Assembly (NCBI RefSeq): GCF_008042125.1
Contig: NZ_RDBI01000040.1
Coordinates: 2,833,431 to 2,872,563 of the forward strand
Source of the DNA: Streptomyces sp. MS191
GTDB lineage: Bacteria > Actinomycetota > Actinomycetes > Streptomycetales > Streptomycetaceae
DNA: 39,133 nucleotides
Reading direction: 5' to 3'
The position numbers were made by a program, and so were the translations under genes. The stretch's first letter is position 1. Every line of letters starts with the position of its first letter. The notes under the pieces were generated by a model that made no database searches, was not told the DNA's origin, and saw only the letters and a list, made by a program, of their open reading frames with translations. Below are positions 31,852 through 39,133 of this stretch, piece after piece.

Positions 31852-33054
31852 ATGGCCGTATGGGACGACCTGGTCGGACAGACGAAGGTCGAGGAGCAGC
31901 TCGCCGCCGCCGCCCGCGACGCCGACACGCTCGTGACCGCCCAGGCCGCCGGCGACCCCGGCCCCGACGCGTCCAAGATGACCCATGCCTGGCTGTTCAC
32001 CGGCCCCCCGGGATCGGGCCGGGCGACGGCGGCGCGCGCCTTCGCCGCCGCCCTGCAGTGCGTGAGCCCCGACCGGGCCCTCGGCGGGGTCCCGGGCTGC
32101 GGCTTCTGCGACGGCTGCCACACCGCCCTCATCGGCACGCACGCCGACGTCGAGGTCGTGCGCACGGACCTGCTCTCCATCGGCGTGAAGGAGACCCGGG
32201 ACCTGGTCCGCCGGGCCCAGCTCTCGCCGGCGAACGGCCGCTGGCAGGTGATCGTCCTGGAGGACGCCGACCGGCTCACCGAAGGCGCCGGCAACGTCCT
32301 CCTGAAGGCGGTCGAGGAGCCCGCGCCGCGGACGGTGTGGCTGCTCTGCGCACCCTCCCTGGAGGACGTGCTGCCCACCATCCGCTCCCGCTGCCGCCAC
32401 CTGACGCTGCGTACGCCCCCGGTGGACGCGGTCGCCGACGTGCTCGTACGTCGCGACGGCATCGAGCCGGCCGTGGCCCAGGCCGCGGCCCGCGCCACCC
32501 AGGGGCACATCGACCGGGCCCGCCGGCTGGCCACCGACGAGCGGGCCCGTGCCCGCCGGGCCACCGTCCTCAAGCTGCCGCTGCGGGTCGCGGACATCGG
32601 CGGCTGCCTCAAGGCCGCCCAGGAACTGGTGGACGCGGCCGGCGAGGACGCCAAACAGGTGGCCGAGGAGGTCGACGTCAAGGAGACCGAGGAGCTGAAG
32701 GCGGCCCTCGGCGGCGGCCAGGGCGGGCGGATGCCGCGCGGCACGGCGGGGGCCATGAAGGAGCTGGAGGAGCGGCAGAAGCGGCGCAAGACCCGTACCC
32801 AGCGCGACAGCCTGGACCTCGCGCTCACCGACCTGACCGGCTTCTACCGTGACGTACTGGCCCTCCAGCTGCGGGCCCGGACGCCGCTGGCCAACGAGGA
32901 CGTGCGGGACGCGGTCGAGCGGATCGCCCGGGACACCGGCCCGGAGCGGACCCTGCGCCGGATCGAGGCGGTGCTGGCCTGCCGCGAGGCCCTCGACCGG
33001 AACGTCGCCCCGCTGCTGGCGGTGGAGGCGATGACCATGGCCCTGCGAGGCTGA
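31852..33054 (+). CDS. holB: DNA polymerase III delta-prime subunit
   Basis: 400 residues from ATG 31,852, with GAGGAGGGG upstream. It is an AAA+ clamp-loader subunit: HAWLFTGPPGSGRATAARAF has a degenerate Walker A (Arg in place of the catalytic Lys), the zinc module is GCGFCDGCHTALIGTHADVE, and VIVLEDADRLTEGAGNVLLK, VEEPAPRTVWLLC and the SRC-type IRSRCRHLTL arginine-finger region are present. It is the stator of the clamp loader and does not itself hydrolyse ATP, in line with the Walker A change. A short charged insertion (~280-320) is lineage-typical. It follows tmk, as in other bacteria. Confidence 0.95.
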   Translation: MAVWDDLVGQTKVEEQLAAAARDADTLVTAQAAGDPGPDASKMTHAWLFTGPPGSGRATAARAFAAALQCVSPDRALGGVPGCGFCDGCHTALIGTHADVEVVRTDLLSIGVKETRDLVRRAQLSPANGRWQVIVLEDADRLTEGAGNVLLKAVEEPAPRTVWLLCAPSLEDVLPTIRSRCRHLTLRTPPVDAVADVLVRRDGIEPAVAQAAARATQGHIDRARRLATDERARARRATVLKLPLRVADIGGCLKAAQELVDAAGEDAKQVAEEVDVKETEELKAALGGGQGGRMPRGTAGAMKELEERQKRRKTRTQRDSLDLALTDLTGFYRDVLALQLRARTPLANEDVRDAVERIARDTGPERTLRRIEAVLACREALDRNVAPLLAVEAMTMALRG

Positions 33055-33142
33055 GGTGGCGCGCGAGCCGCTCCGCCGGGTCCGGCGCGGCCCCGGACCG
33101 GCGATTGGACACGCTCCGCACTCGTACGGATACGCTCCGGGA

Positions 33143-34702
33143 ATGGACTCCAGGCGCTTGCTCCGCACGTCCGCCACGGCCCTCGCGGCGGCCGGGCTGA
33201 TCCTCTCCGGCTGCACGGGCGGGAGCGACGACGCCGCCGCCGGGCCGTCGGCCGCGAAGACCTCCGCCTCGGCGACCGCCTCCCCGGCGTCCGCGGCGGC
33301 CCTGCAGGGCTTCTACGAACAGAAGCTCGCCTGGCGCGACTGCGGCGTCCCCGGCTTCCAGTGCGCCACCCTCCGCGCGCCGCTCGACTACGCCGCGCCG
33401 GAGGCCGGGGAGATCAAGCTGGCGGTGTCCCGGATCAAGGCCACCGGGCCCGGCAAGCGACTCGGCTCGCTCCTGGTCAACCCGGGCGGGCCCGGCGGCT
33501 CGGCCGTCGGCTACCTCCAGGGCTACGCGGGCATCGGCTACCCGGCTCCCGTCCGCGCCCGCTACGACATGGTCGCCGTCGACCCGCGCGGCGTGGCCCG
33601 CAGCGAGCCCGTCGAGTGCCTGACCGGACCGCAGATGGACGCGTACACCCAGGTCGACCAGACGCCCGACGACAACGCCGAGACGGCCGCGCTCGCCGCC
33701 TCCTTCAAGGGGTTCGCCGCCGGCTGCGCGAAGCGGTCGGCGAAGATCCTCCCCCATGTCTCCACCGTGGACACGGCCCGGGACATGGACCTGCTGCGGG
33801 AGGTGCTGGGCGACCGGAAGCTGACCTACGTCGGCGCCTCCTACGGCACCTTCCTCGGTGCCACGTACGCCGAGCTGTTCCCCGACCGGGTCGGCCGGCT
33901 GGTGCTCGACGGGGCGATGGACCCGTCCCTGCCCGCGGTCGACCTCAACCGCGACCAGACGGCCGGCTTCGAGACCGCCTTCCGGTCCTTCGCCGCGGAC
34001 TGCGTGAAGAAGACGGACTGCCCGCTGGGCACCGGCTCCGTCGACGAGGCCACCACGAACCTGCGGGACTTCTTCCGCCAGGTCGACGCGAACCCGCTGC
34101 CGACCGGCGAGAGCCGCGAGCTGACCGAGTCGCTGGCCACCACCGGGGTGATCGCCGCGATGTACGACGAGGCGGCCTGGCCGCAGCTGCGCGAGGCGCT
34201 GAACCAGGCGATGGGCGGCGAGGGGTCCGGACTGCTCGCCCTGGCGGACAGCTACTACGAGCGCGAGGCCAACGGCACGTACGCGAACCTGATGGCCGCC
34301 AACGCGGCCGTGAACTGCCTGGACCTCCCGCCGGCCTTCGCCGGGCCCGCCGACGCGGAGAAGGCGGTGCCGTCCTTCGAGAAGGCGTCCCCGGTCTTCG
34401 GCGAGGGCCTGGCCTGGGCCGCCCTGAACTGCACGTACTGGCCGACCCCCGCGACCGGCCGCCCGCACCGCATCACCGCCGAGGGCGCGGCCCCGATCGT
34501 CGTGGTCGGCACCACCCGCGACCCGGCGACCCCGTACAAGTGGGCCGAGTCGCTCGCCTCCCAGCTCTCCTCGGGCGCCCTGCTCACCTACGAGGGCGAC
34601 GGCCACACCGCGTACGGCCGGGGCAGCGACTGCATCGACACCGCGATCAACACCTACCTCCTGGAGGGCACGGTCCCGCAGAAGGGAAAGCGCTGCTCGT
34701 GA
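33143..34702 (+). CDS. Secreted lipoprotein alpha/beta hydrolase, TAP-like peptidase
   Basis: 519 residues from ATG 33,143. MDSRRLLRTSATALAAAGLI ends in lipobox LSGC, so the mature protein is lipid-anchored outside the cell. The alpha/beta-hydrolase fold has the oxyanion motif VNPGGPGGSAVGY, the nucleophile elbow GASYG (Ser233), the acid Asp460 (TTRDPATPY) and His488 (GDGHTAYG), with a C-terminal TAP-like domain. This is the tripeptidyl-aminopeptidase (S33) type, which trims peptides outside the cell. It precedes the tRNA gene. The upstream 88 bp hold no clear promoter. Confidence 0.9.
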   Translation: MDSRRLLRTSATALAAAGLILSGCTGGSDDAAAGPSAAKTSASATASPASAAALQGFYEQKLAWRDCGVPGFQCATLRAPLDYAAPEAGEIKLAVSRIKATGPGKRLGSLLVNPGGPGGSAVGYLQGYAGIGYPAPVRARYDMVAVDPRGVARSEPVECLTGPQMDAYTQVDQTPDDNAETAALAASFKGFAAGCAKRSAKILPHVSTVDTARDMDLLREVLGDRKLTYVGASYGTFLGATYAELFPDRVGRLVLDGAMDPSLPAVDLNRDQTAGFETAFRSFAADCVKKTDCPLGTGSVDEATTNLRDFFRQVDANPLPTGESRELTESLATTGVIAAMYDEAAWPQLREALNQAMGGEGSGLLALADSYYEREANGTYANLMAANAAVNCLDLPPAFAGPADAEKAVPSFEKASPVFGEGLAWAALNCTYWPTPATGRPHRITAEGAAPIVVVGTTRDPATPYKWAESLASQLSSGALLTYEGDGHTAYGRGSDCIDTAINTYLLEGTVPQKGKRCS

Positions 34703-34752
34703 GGGTGGCGAGGGCCACGCGAGGGGTGGTCGGAGCACCCTCGGAAACTGTG

Positions 34753-34758
34753 TAGACT
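34753..34758 (+). promoter_or_regulatory. Candidate -10 of the tRNA-Thr promoter
   Basis: TAGACT (34,753-34,758) lies 38 bp upstream of the mature tRNA start. The -35 region is poor (GGTCGG-like), so this is a weak call. Confidence 0.4.
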
Positions 34759-34796
34759 TGGCGACGCTGCTGCGCCCAGTATGGACCGCACAGCAT

Positions 34797-34870
34797 GCCG
34801 CCTTAGCTCAGTTGGCCAGAGCAACGCACTCGTAATGCGTAGGTCTCGGGTTCGAATCCCGAAGGCGGCT
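34797..34870 (+). tRNA. tRNA-Thr (anticodon CGT)
   Basis: A full cloverleaf: acceptor GCCGCCT/AGGCGGC (34,797-34,803 with 34,863-34,869), D-arm GCTCAGTTGGCCAGAGC, anticodon stem ACGCA/TGCGT with loop CTCGTAA (anticodon CGT), and T-arm CTCGGGTTCGAATCCCGA. The CCA end is not encoded. It is intact at the left boundary of element R, which probably used the 3' half as attB. Confidence 0.97.
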
Positions 34871-34878
34871 CGGAATTA

Positions 34879-34913
34879 CCCCAGGACTCACTCGCCGTGA
34901 CCTGGGGTTTTTT
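34879..34913 (+). terminator. Rho-independent terminator after tRNA-Thr
   Basis: CCCCAGG (34,879-34,885) and CCTGGGG (34,901-34,907) enclose a 15-base loop and are followed by TTTTTT. Confidence 0.85.
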
Positions 34914-34983
34914 CATGCCCGGGGCATGCCGAGCCGCACGACGGGGATGCCGTGGAAGTGCTTGCGTGAGCGATGCGTGAGCG
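34914..34983. repeat. Palindrome and direct repeats between tRNA-Thr and the integrase
   Basis: CATGCCC-G-GGGCATG (34,914-34,928) is a perfect 15-bp palindrome, and TGCGTGAGCG occurs twice in tandem at 34,963-34,972 and 34,974-34,983 (11-bp period). Their place between the attachment site and the integrase stop fits arm-type integrase or Xis binding sites. Confidence 0.55.
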
Positions 34984-34992
34984 GAGCGGCTG

Positions 34993-36603
34993 TCAGCCCT
35001 TGCGTGCGGTCTTCTTGGCCTTGCCCTTCTTCTTCCCCTTGGCCTTCGCCTTCTCGGCCTTCTTCGCCTCTTTGGCGGCCTTCCGGACCTGCTCCTCCTG
35101 CTCGGCCTTGCGCTGAAGCGGTACGAGCTTCGCGGTGGCCTCGGCGGCGCTCTTGCCGACGTGGGGGAGCACGCTCTGGTAGATGTCGCGCGTGATCCGG
35201 GTGTCACTGTGCCCGAGCGTGTCCGACACGATCTTGATGTCGATGTCGGCGGCCAGCATGAGCGTGGCGGCGCCGTGGCGCAGGTCGTGCAGCCGGATCG
35301 GCGGGAGGCCGGAGGCGGCGACGAGGCGCTCGAAGAGGTCGGTGACCTTGCCCGGGTGGAGCCAGGAGCCGTCCTCCTGGGTGAAGACGAGCCCAGTGTT
35401 CACCCAGGCCGAGGCCCACTCGGCGCGGTCGGCGTCCTGCTGCTCGCGGTGCCGCTTCAGGACGTCGACTGTGTCGTCGTCCAAGGCCACGACGCGGAAG
35501 CCGCTGTCCGTCTTCGGTTCGGACGCCTCGACCTCCCAGCCGTCCTGGACGAGCTGTCCGGTCACGGTGAGGGAGTGCCGGTCGAGGTTGGTCTCCGACC
35601 ACGGCTGCCCGCACGCCTCGCCTCGCCGCAGGCCGCGGAAGGCGATCAGGTGCCACATCGCGTACAGCCGGTCCTCGGCGACGAAGTCGAGGAAGGCGCC
35701 GGTCTGTTCCGGCGTCCAGACCATCACGGGGGACGGCTTCTCACCGGTCTGCTCCCACTTGGAGACCCGCTCGTCCGTCCACACGAGCGCCTTCGGCTTG
35801 CGTACCGGGTCGATCTCGACGTGGGCCGCCGGGTTGAAGGTGATGATCTGCTGCCCGATCGCGTCGTTCAGGGCCGCGCGGAGCGTGGCCTTGATGTGCT
35901 GGCGCGTGGCGGGTCCGGTGACGCGGCGGAAGGGCGGCATCACGTCGATCGCGGTCTTCATCGCCTTGCGGCGGGCGCGGTTGGCCACGCCCTTCCACGG
36001 GACGGTCGCCAACTCCTCGACTGCCGACCGTCGCTGGGCGTTCTGCTCCAGGATCTCGGCGTTGGCGTCGGTGATCGCGGTGAACATGTCGCTCAGGTGG
36101 CTGACGCGCAGCCGGTCGAGACGCCGGTGGCCAATGTGTGGCTTGAGGTGCACGCGGACGTCGGTCTCGTACCGGCTGATGCCCGACTTCCGGATGCGCT
36201 TGCCGGCGAGCCACCGGTCCAGCCACTCGGCCACGGTCAGGCTGCCGATGAGATCCTGGCCGGCCCTGAGCCGGCGCCGGGTCTCCTCCACGTCCGGCAA
36301 GGGCAGCTTCTCGCCGCTGACCTCTGCCAGCATCGCGGCGATCAGCTCTATGCCCTCGGGGTCGTCAGACTCGGTGAGCCCCAGGAGGGCACGGACATGG
36401 TCGAGGTCGGCCTGGGCGGCCTTGAGGCTGCCGTACCCGCCACGTGCGAAGGATCGTCGGCTGCCGTCCTCACGGGGCGGCAGCTCCTGGCGTATGGAGT
36501 ACGTGCAGTGATTCCTGCTGTTGCGCTTGGGGCAGGAAGTGCCGAGCTCCTTGCCGGTCTTGGGGTCACGGCAGGAACAGCGGCGGTAGGTGGAGCCTTT
36601 CAA
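34993..36603 (-). CDS. int: Tyrosine recombinase integrase of element R
   Basis: 536 residues from TTG 36,603, which overlaps the XRE stop as TTGA. The N-terminal segment has Cys pairs (RCSCRDPKTGKELGTSCPKR), then a SAM-like core-binding domain (~118-260) and the catalytic domain: FRGLRRGEA (Arg326), PKTDSGFRVVAL, HDLRHGAA (His439, Arg442), LGHSDTRITRDIY (His465, Tyr475). A Lys-rich tail (KAKAKGKKKGKAKKTARKG) follows, as in many actinobacterial integrases. It should insert the element into tRNA-Thr. Translational coupling to the regulator ties integrase amount to XRE expression. Confidence 0.95.
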   Translation of the reverse strand: MKGSTYRRCSCRDPKTGKELGTSCPKRNSRNHCTYSIRQELPPREDGSRRSFARGGYGSLKAAQADLDHVRALLGLTESDDPEGIELIAAMLAEVSGEKLPLPDVEETRRRLRAGQDLIGSLTVAEWLDRWLAGKRIRKSGISRYETDVRVHLKPHIGHRRLDRLRVSHLSDMFTAITDANAEILEQNAQRRSAVEELATVPWKGVANRARRKAMKTAIDVMPPFRRVTGPATRQHIKATLRAALNDAIGQQIITFNPAAHVEIDPVRKPKALVWTDERVSKWEQTGEKPSPVMVWTPEQTGAFLDFVAEDRLYAMWHLIAFRGLRRGEACGQPWSETNLDRHSLTVTGQLVQDGWEVEASEPKTDSGFRVVALDDDTVDVLKRHREQQDADRAEWASAWVNTGLVFTQEDGSWLHPGKVTDLFERLVAASGLPPIRLHDLRHGAATLMLAADIDIKIVSDTLGHSDTRITRDIYQSVLPHVGKSAAEATAKLVPLQRKAEQEEQVRKAAKEAKKAEKAKAKGKKKGKAKKTARKG

Positions 36604-37274
36604 GCGTCTTCCTCCTGGTCGAGGTCAGGCTGTGGCTCGATGTCTTCGAGCCATGGGGACAGTTCGGGTGGGGTGGCGCCCTCTTCGCGGATGTCGTCAC
36701 GGAGGTTGAGGAGCCGGCGCTTCGCTTCTTCGGCCAGCTGGGTGTACTCGCCGGCCTTCCGCTCTGCTTCCTCGCGTTGGGCGGGGTTGGTCGCGGTCTC
36801 CACGGCGAAGGCGGCGGTCTTGGCCTCGCGCCGTGCGGCGATGATGGTGCGGGTCAGGCTGGCGTGACGGTTGAACTCGGGGATGAGGCCGTCATCGATC
36901 CCGAACTCGTCGGCTTCGCCGGTGAACTTTCGCATGGCGTCCCAGGTCGGGATAAGCGAGTGGAAGGGAAGTTCCTGGGTCCGCTCGACGTAGCCGAGGG
37001 GGAAGATCAGGCAGATCGGATACGTCTCCAGGGCCGCGGCCAGCACCATGACGTCCACCAGGGGCAGGTTCGCCCTTCGGCCGGATTCCAGGTTGGCGAT
37101 CACGTTGCGGGGGATGGGGTGCCCTAGTTCTTCGCAGCGATCGGCCAGCCGTTGGGCGCTCCACCTCCTCTCCTTCCTGCGGCGCCGGACTTCGCCGGCG
37201 ACGTTGTTCCTGATGCGGTCGACCCACTCCGGGAAGTCGTCGTCCTCTTCATCATCGAAACCGTGTTGTGTCAT
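36600..37274 (-). CDS. XRE-family regulator of element R
   Basis: 224 residues from ATG 37,274. An acidic N-terminus (DDEEDDDFPEWVDRIR) precedes an HTH (RRRRKERRWSAQRLADRCEE, then PIPRNVIANLESGRRAN, then VDVMVLAAALETYPICLIF), which aligns with the element L regulator including the conserved PI-x-LI-x-P-x-G-x-V and W-x-F-x-GE segments. The C-terminal half is a charged coiled coil. The start codon lies within a TGTGTC/GACACA inverted repeat, and a leaderless transcript is likely. Its stop overlaps the integrase TTG. It probably represses the integrase operon and the divergent xis. Confidence 0.85.
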   Translation of the reverse strand: MTQHGFDDEEDDDFPEWVDRIRNNVAGEVRRRRKERRWSAQRLADRCEELGHPIPRNVIANLESGRRANLPLVDVMVLAAALETYPICLIFPLGYVERTQELPFHSLIPTWDAMRKFTGEADEFGIDDGLIPEFNRHASLTRTIIAARREAKTAAFAVETATNPAQREEAERKAGEYTQLAEEAKRRLLNLRDDIREEGATPPELSPWLEDIEPQPDLDQEEDA

Positions 37275-37289
37275 GGCGACACATTAACT
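37267..37289. promoter_or_regulatory. Operator-like inverted repeat over the XRE start codon of element R
   Basis: TGTGTC (37,267-37,272), ATGGC and GACACA (37,278-37,283) form a 6-bp-arm inverted repeat that contains the XRE ATG. On the minus strand a -10-like TTAATG sits about 7 bases before that ATG. The TGTC/GACA half-site is the same as in element L. Confidence 0.6.
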
Positions 37290-37297
37290 TCTTCATC

Positions 37298-37408
37298 ATG
37301 GTTCTCGTTGGCCTGGAGCCGGACGCGACGACCGTGTTCGCCGAGGGCTGTGACGAGAGGGGCGCCACGTGCGCGACGGCACCATGGGAACCGGTCCGAA
37401 GGGCATGA
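37298..37408 (+). CDS. Possible 36-residue leader ORF overlapping xis
   Basis: ATG 37,298 opens MVLVGLEPDATTVFAEGCDE ... PWEPVRRA and ends with TGA 37,406-37,408, which overlaps ATG 37,405 of the conserved xis core (MSRDEL) as ATGA. It has no ribosome-binding site and could be leaderless. It may couple translation of a short Xis form. It is weak support, but the ATGA overlap falls exactly at the Met where the two elements' Xis proteins begin to align. Confidence 0.3.
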   Translation: MVLVGLEPDATTVFAEGCDERGATCATAPWEPVRRA

Positions 37409-37599
37409 GCCGGGATGAGCTGATGGCCCTGCCGGCAGCCATTGACCTGGACACGGGCAACCGTGCGCTGGGTCTCGGGCGGAGTAAGGGCTACGAGCTG
37501 GCCAAGCAGGGCGAGTACCCGTGCAAGGTCTTGCGCCTGGGCAAGGCATACCGCGTGGTGACGGCGGACCTGCTCAACCTGCTGGGGCTAGCCGCATGA
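37369..37599 (+). CDS. xis: Xis-like helix-turn-helix protein of element R
   Basis: Seventy-six residues from GTG 37,369 (GAGAGGGG upstream). ATG 37,384 and ATG 37,405 are alternative starts. The core MSRDELMALPAAIDLDTGNR, ALGLGRSKGYELAKQGEYPC, YRVVTADLLNLLGL aligns with the element L protein across its whole length. It is an excisionase-type winged helix and probably steers the tyrosine integrase towards excision, or acts on transcription. It is divergent from the XRE regulator. Confidence 0.8.
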   Translation: MRDGTMGTGPKGMSRDELMALPAAIDLDTGNRALGLGRSKGYELAKQGEYPCKVLRLGKAYRVVTADLLNLLGLAA

Positions 37600-37710
37600 G
37601 GGCGAAAGAAGATAGCAGGCGATTCTGCGCTGAGCTGACACAGAATCGCTGGACTGTCGCGGGGCGTGGACGTACGGTCCGTGTTCCCTCGCCCCGCTCG
37701 GGAAGCGAGA

Positions 37711-37740
37711 GAGCCTCCGGCGAGGCAACGCCGGAGGCTC
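37711..37740 (+). terminator. Strong hairpin between xis and the DUF3631 gene
   Basis: GAGCCTCCGGCG (37,711-37,722) and CGCCGGAGGCTC (37,729-37,740) form a perfect 12-bp stem with a 6-base loop. It is either a terminator of xis or an attenuator before the replication gene. No convincing promoter follows it. Confidence 0.6.
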
Positions 37741-37822
37741 AACGACCCCCCGCCCGTAATCCCACGAACGACCCCGCGCGCCGGGCCCGTATGCCTGGCG
37801 ACGCGAGAAGAGGAGCTGCCCA

Positions 37823-39133
37823 GTGCAACCCGCGATGCCCGAGCCCTATTCCGACCAGGGCACGACCGCGTGGCCGCCGGTCGCCGTGCCCGGCCAGCCG
37901 GGCCGGACCACAGCCGAGACCAGTCGGGCCGCCGACGATCCGGTGCAGACCCCGCCGGCCGACGAGCGGTGTCCCGAAAATGAACGGCCCGACCTCGGCC
38001 CCAAGCGGTGTCCCGAGTCGGAACAGACGGATCCGGAGCCGACGCACGGATCGGAGCTCCTCGACGAACTCCGTCGGCAGATATCGAAGTTCGTGATCCT
38101 GCCCTCCGAGCAGGCGCTCGACGCGGTCACCTTGTGGGTGGCGGCGACGCATCTGCAGCCCGCTTGGCAGCACGCCCCGCGCCTCGCGGTGGTCGGTCCG
38201 GCGAAGCGGTGCGGCAAGTCACGGCTGCTGGACGTGCTGACCGAGACGGTCCACGAGCCGATGCTCACGATCAACACCACGCCGGCGGCGGTTTTCCGCT
38301 CGATCACCGAGGAGCCGCCCACGCTCCTCGTGGATGAGGCGGACACGATCTTCGGCACGCCGAAGCAGGCGGAGAAGAACGAGGAGATGCGCGGGCTGCT
38401 GAACGCCGGCCACCAGCGCAACCGGTACGTGACCCGGGTGGTCGGCAACGACCACACGCCCCACCGGTTCGCCACCTTCGCCATGGCGGCCATCGCAGGG
38501 ATCGGTGACCTGCCTGACACGATCATGGACCGGTCGGTCGTCATCCGCATGCGCCGGCGGGCGGAAGGCGAGACAGTCCGCCCCTTCCGGTCGCGGCGGG
38601 ATATCCCCGCCCTGCACGGCCTGCGCGACCGGATCGCCGCCTGGACGGGCCCCCTGGTGGACGAGGCCGCCGACCTGGAACCGGTGATGCCGGTTGAGGA
38701 CCGGGCCGCTGACACCTGGGAACCACTCGTCATCGTCGCCGACCTCGCGGCCGGCACCTGGCCGCGCCGCGCCCGTACCGCGTGCCAACAGATGGTCGCC
38801 GCCGAGGCGGCTGCCGAGGAGGACCACCCCAGCGGGGCCCGCATCCTGGCCGACATCCGGCGCGTCTTCGTCGCCCAGCGCGAGGTGGACAGCCTCTCCA
38901 CGGAGGAGCTGATCCACCATCTGCGCCAGGACCCGGAGAGCCCGTGGGCCGAGTGGGGGCGCAGCGGGCTGAGCCCACGTGACCTCGGCTCGATGCTCCG
39001 GCAGTTCGGCATCAAGCCAGGAAACGTCCGCATGGCCGACGGAACCCAGCGCAAGGGCTACATGCGCAACAAGTTCCTCGACCCCTGGCGCCGCTACTGC
39101 CCGACCGTCTACCCGGTCGACGCCGCACCCACC
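37823..39133 (+). CDS. DUF3631 P-loop replication-type protein, C-terminus cut by window edge
   Basis: 437 codons from GTG 37,823 (AGGAG at 37,811-37,815), open to the window end. A Pro/Glu-rich N-terminus of about 75 residues precedes the NTPase: VVGPAKRCGKS (Walker A, 123-133), LLVDEADTIFG (Walker B, Asp171-Glu172) and GIGDLPDTIMDRSVVIRMRR. The C-terminal part (from ~350) resembles the DUF3631 domain. The family is found in replication modules of actinobacterial integrative elements and is thought to act as a helicase or initiator. Its position after xis fits that role. The stop and the start of the next gene are outside the window. Confidence 0.85.
   Translation, partial: MQPAMPEPYSDQGTTAWPPVAVPGQPGRTTAETSRAADDPVQTPPADERCPENERPDLGPKRCPESEQTDPEPTHGSELLDELRRQISKFVILPSEQALDAVTLWVAATHLQPAWQHAPRLAVVGPAKRCGKSRLLDVLTETVHEPMLTINTTPAAVFRSITEEPPTLLVDEADTIFGTPKQAEKNEEMRGLLNAGHQRNRYVTRVVGNDHTPHRFATFAMAAIAGIGDLPDTIMDRSVVIRMRRRAEGETVRPFRSRRDIPALHGLRDRIAAWTGPLVDEAADLEPVMPVEDRAADTWEPLVIVADLAAGTWPRRARTACQQMVAAEAAAEEDHPSGARILADIRRVFVAQREVDSLSTEELIHHLRQDPESPWAEWGRSGLSPRDLGSMLRQFGIKPGNVRMADGTQRKGYMRNKFLDPWRRYCPTVYPVDAAPT

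Larger units (their letters stand above)
34820..39133. mobile_element. int: Left part of a second integrated element (element R) at tRNA-Thr
   Basis: A tyrosine integrase gene lies 123 bp downstream of the tRNA and points towards it, followed by an XRE regulator, a divergent Xis-like gene and a DUF3631 replication-type protein. This is the typical left end of a tRNA-integrated actinobacterial element. The right end is outside the window, so the direct repeat of the tRNA 3' end cannot be checked. The exact crossover (somewhere between anticodon loop and T-arm) is unknown. Confidence 0.85.

Noticed and set aside
1..39133. CRISPR array
   Set aside because: No set of regularly spaced direct repeats of 20-40 bp was seen; the repeats found are short operator-like or coding repeats.

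Overview
The window comes from a high-GC actinomycete chromosome, almost certainly Streptomyces. The evidence is third-position G/C throughout, frequent GTG/TTG starts, and a core gene order (tad cluster, yprA-type helicase, bldG with its ATP-binding partner, hppA, lipoprotein, methyltransferase, topA, membrane-tmk fusion, holB, TAP-like hydrolase, tRNA-Thr) that I recognise from S. coelicolor. No database search was possible; family names rest on motifs visible in the translations.

Three regions are visible. (1) Positions 1 to about 10,347 are the right end of an integrated mobile element (element L). It carries tightly packed, mostly 4-nt-overlapping minus-strand genes (ssb, a CHC2/TOPRIM primase, a YfjI/DUF3987 protein, many small unknowns, an Xis-like protein), a divergent XRE regulator and a large serine integrase. 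Its right attachment junction lies inside the Walker A motif of a tadA-type ATPase gene, whose 5' half must lie left of the window. (2) Positions 10,342 to about 34,870 are chromosomal core. The tad (Flp-type pilus) cluster is doubly damaged: tadA is split by element L, and tadB is interrupted by a 531-bp inverted copy of tadA/tadB sequence. Then come bldG and its partner, hppA, a lipoprotein, a methyltransferase, a decayed ArsR-regulator/ABC-permease pair (one in-frame stop, at least two frameshifts), topA, the tmk fusion, holB, a secreted peptidase-like hydrolase and tRNA-Thr(CGT). (3) From the tRNA to the right edge lies the left end of a second element (element R): tyrosine integrase, XRE regulator, divergent Xis-like gene and a DUF3631 P-loop replication-type protein that runs off the window.

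The most interesting signal is regulatory. Elements L and R carry homologous XRE regulators and homologous Xis-like genes in the same divergent arrangement, yet use unrelated recombinases (serine versus tyrosine). In both, the regulator start codon sits inside a TGTC/GACA inverted repeat, and the mRNA looks leaderless. In element L the whole divergent region is studded with GTGTC half-sites, several about 10 bp apart. Element L also has a small HTH gene at 700-945 with an apparently leaderless promoter whose 17-bp spacer is exactly a perfect palindrome, a CAAAGTGA repeat cluster in front of ssb, and a 14-bp inverted repeat that could hide the ribosome-binding site of the gene at 3206-3451.
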